Below, piece by piece: positions 5,343 through 5,894 of a DNA stretch of 5,894 bases; within the stretch, counting starts at the first letter, position 1; each line of letters opens with the position of its first letter. The position numbers and the translations under genes are program-made. This DNA comes from Acinetobacter sp. (lineage in GTDB: Bacteria > Pseudomonadota > Gammaproteobacteria > Pseudomonadales > Moraxellaceae). Location of the stretch: the NCBI GenBank assembly GCA_030152605.1, contig JASLJB010000228.1, positions 1 to 5,894 on the forward strand. The letters are read 5' to 3'. The notes beneath the pieces were generated by a model that ran no database searches, was not told where the DNA came from, and saw only the letters and a program-made list of their open reading frames with translations.

Positions 5343-5639
5343 GTGACTAAAACTTTAATACTGTGTTGTACATTGTTATTGCCGAACTTGAGTTTTGCTC
5401 AAGTACAGCAATGTGATCTCTGGCATGATGTTGCGCATAATATTATGGCGATGTATCAGCATAATGTGCCGATGGCAGATGCCTTAGCGGCGGTTGAACA
5501 ACAGAAGCTCAAAACGCCTATCGACACATTAATGGTTGAAGTCGCGTATGAGACCGAAAAATTTAACAGCGTCGAAGAACAAGACAAGGCTGCCAACGAT
5601 TTTGCACAGCATATGTATACCTACTGTCTGAGATTTTAA
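5343..5639 (+). CDS. Small exported protein of unknown function
   Basis: This protein of 98 residues starts with GTG; no in-frame ATG allows the signal peptide. Residues 1-19 (MTKTLILCCTLLLPNLSFA) form a good signal peptide ending in SFA before Q20. The mature protein of about 79 residues is mostly helical in character and has two cysteines, C24 near its start and C95 near its end, that could form a disulfide closing the molecule. There is no lipobox at the cleavage site, so a lipoprotein is unlikely. I recognise no family. Perfect -10 boxes lie upstream, and it is convergent with the amidotransferase gene. It is judged real because of the signal peptide, promoter and open frame between well-placed neighbours. 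Confidence 0.7.
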   Translation: MTKTLILCCTLLLPNLSFAQVQQCDLWHDVAHNIMAMYQHNVPMADALAAVEQQKLKTPIDTLMVEVAYETEKFNSVEEQDKAANDFAQHMYTYCLRF

Positions 5640-5663
5640 AGTATGGATGATTGATCTTGTACC

Positions 5664-5687
5664 TTGAGTTTAGGCCTAGATACTCAA
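5664..5687. terminator. Weak convergent hairpin between the small gene and the amidotransferase
   Basis: TTGAGT (5664-5669) pairs with ACTCAA (5682-5687), and the loop includes the palindrome TAGGCCTA (5671-5678), which contains the minus-strand stop codon. There is no T-tract on either side, so termination here is only a possibility. Confidence 0.25.
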
Positions 5688-5894
5688 TCCATTCAGGTAG
5701 TTTATAAATATTTCCCGTGCTGGATTTAACATCGCATCGGCATATTTGAGATTGTCACTGCGTAACTGTGCAATGTCGATTTTGGCATGCATCAATTCGC
5801 AGTTATGACCGATCAGCCATTTTTCAGTACTGTCTGAAGGCACTTCTAAATGGAACTGCAAGGCCAAAACTTGCTTACCGATTTGAAAGGCTTG
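5676..5894 (-). CDS. Class I glutamine amidotransferase (GMP synthase-like), C-terminal end only
   Basis: The last 72 residues of a gene that enters from the right edge. The reading frame is open to the edge and starts QAFQIGKQVLALQFHLE. The FHLE carries the His and Glu of the class I amidotransferase catalytic triad (H15 and E17 of the fragment); the nucleophile Cys lies outside the window. A helical tail of about 55 residues ends in NYLNGLSI. This layout fits the stand-alone GMP-synthase-like amidotransferases (COG0518 type), which hydrolyse glutamine or related gamma-glutamyl compounds; the exact substrate cannot be told. Position 5867 is an internal TTG, not the start. The gene is convergent with the small secreted-protein gene, with 36 bases between their ends. 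Confidence 0.82.
   Translation of the reverse strand, partial: QAFQIGKQVLALQFHLEVPSDSTEKWLIGHNCELMHAKIDIAQLRSDNLKYADAMLNPAREIFINYLNGLSI

Noticed and set aside
5676..5867. A complete 63-residue gene starting at TTG 5867
   Set aside because: The frame continues open to the window edge and the upstream residues QAFQIGKQV belong to the amidotransferase motif, so this is a fragment of a larger gene.

Overview
The window looks like a chromosomal segment of an Acinetobacter-type gammaproteobacterium (Moraxellaceae). This is inferred from the AT-leaning codon use, the AT-rich intergenic DNA and the style of the encoded proteins; no rRNA or other species marker is present. It holds two gene fragments at its edges, five complete protein genes and one unusual 850-base non-coding stretch.

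Left part (1-3171): a divergent pair. On the minus strand is the N-terminal part of dsbD, the membrane reductase that carries electrons to periplasmic thiol proteins; it runs off the left edge. On the plus strand is a two-component operon: an OmpR/PmrA/QseB-type response regulator (1024-1710) and its sensor histidine kinase (1789-3171). The 67-base divergent region has a plausible sigma70 promoter for the operon. A direct repeat fitting the PmrA-box pattern overlaps its -35 region, which suggests autoregulation and possibly control of dsbD.

Middle (3172-4021): no credible protein gene. It contains two copies, 568 bases apart, of a strongly structured repeat. The shared 205-base core is about 94% identical. 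Each core carries two hairpins that both expose the loop AGGAC, followed by a 22-base perfect palindrome. Copy A also has a 3' module with several stems, one of which has a loop sequence complementary to the AGGAC loops. Copy B lacks this module and has a 57-base tandem duplication in its leader. The best reading is a dispersed structured-RNA or repeat element; its function is unknown. This is the most interesting part of the window.

Right part (4022-5894): a small antibiotic-biosynthesis-monooxygenase-fold (YgiN-like) protein on the minus strand is divergent from a secreted YceI-family lipocalin-like protein on the plus strand, which has a clear rho-independent terminator. Then come a small exported protein of unknown function (98 residues, GTG start) and, convergent with it, the last 72 residues of a class I glutamine amidotransferase that enters from the right edge.

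The genes do not form one pathway. Several products act in the envelope or periplasm (DsbD, the sensor kinase, the YceI protein, the small secreted protein).
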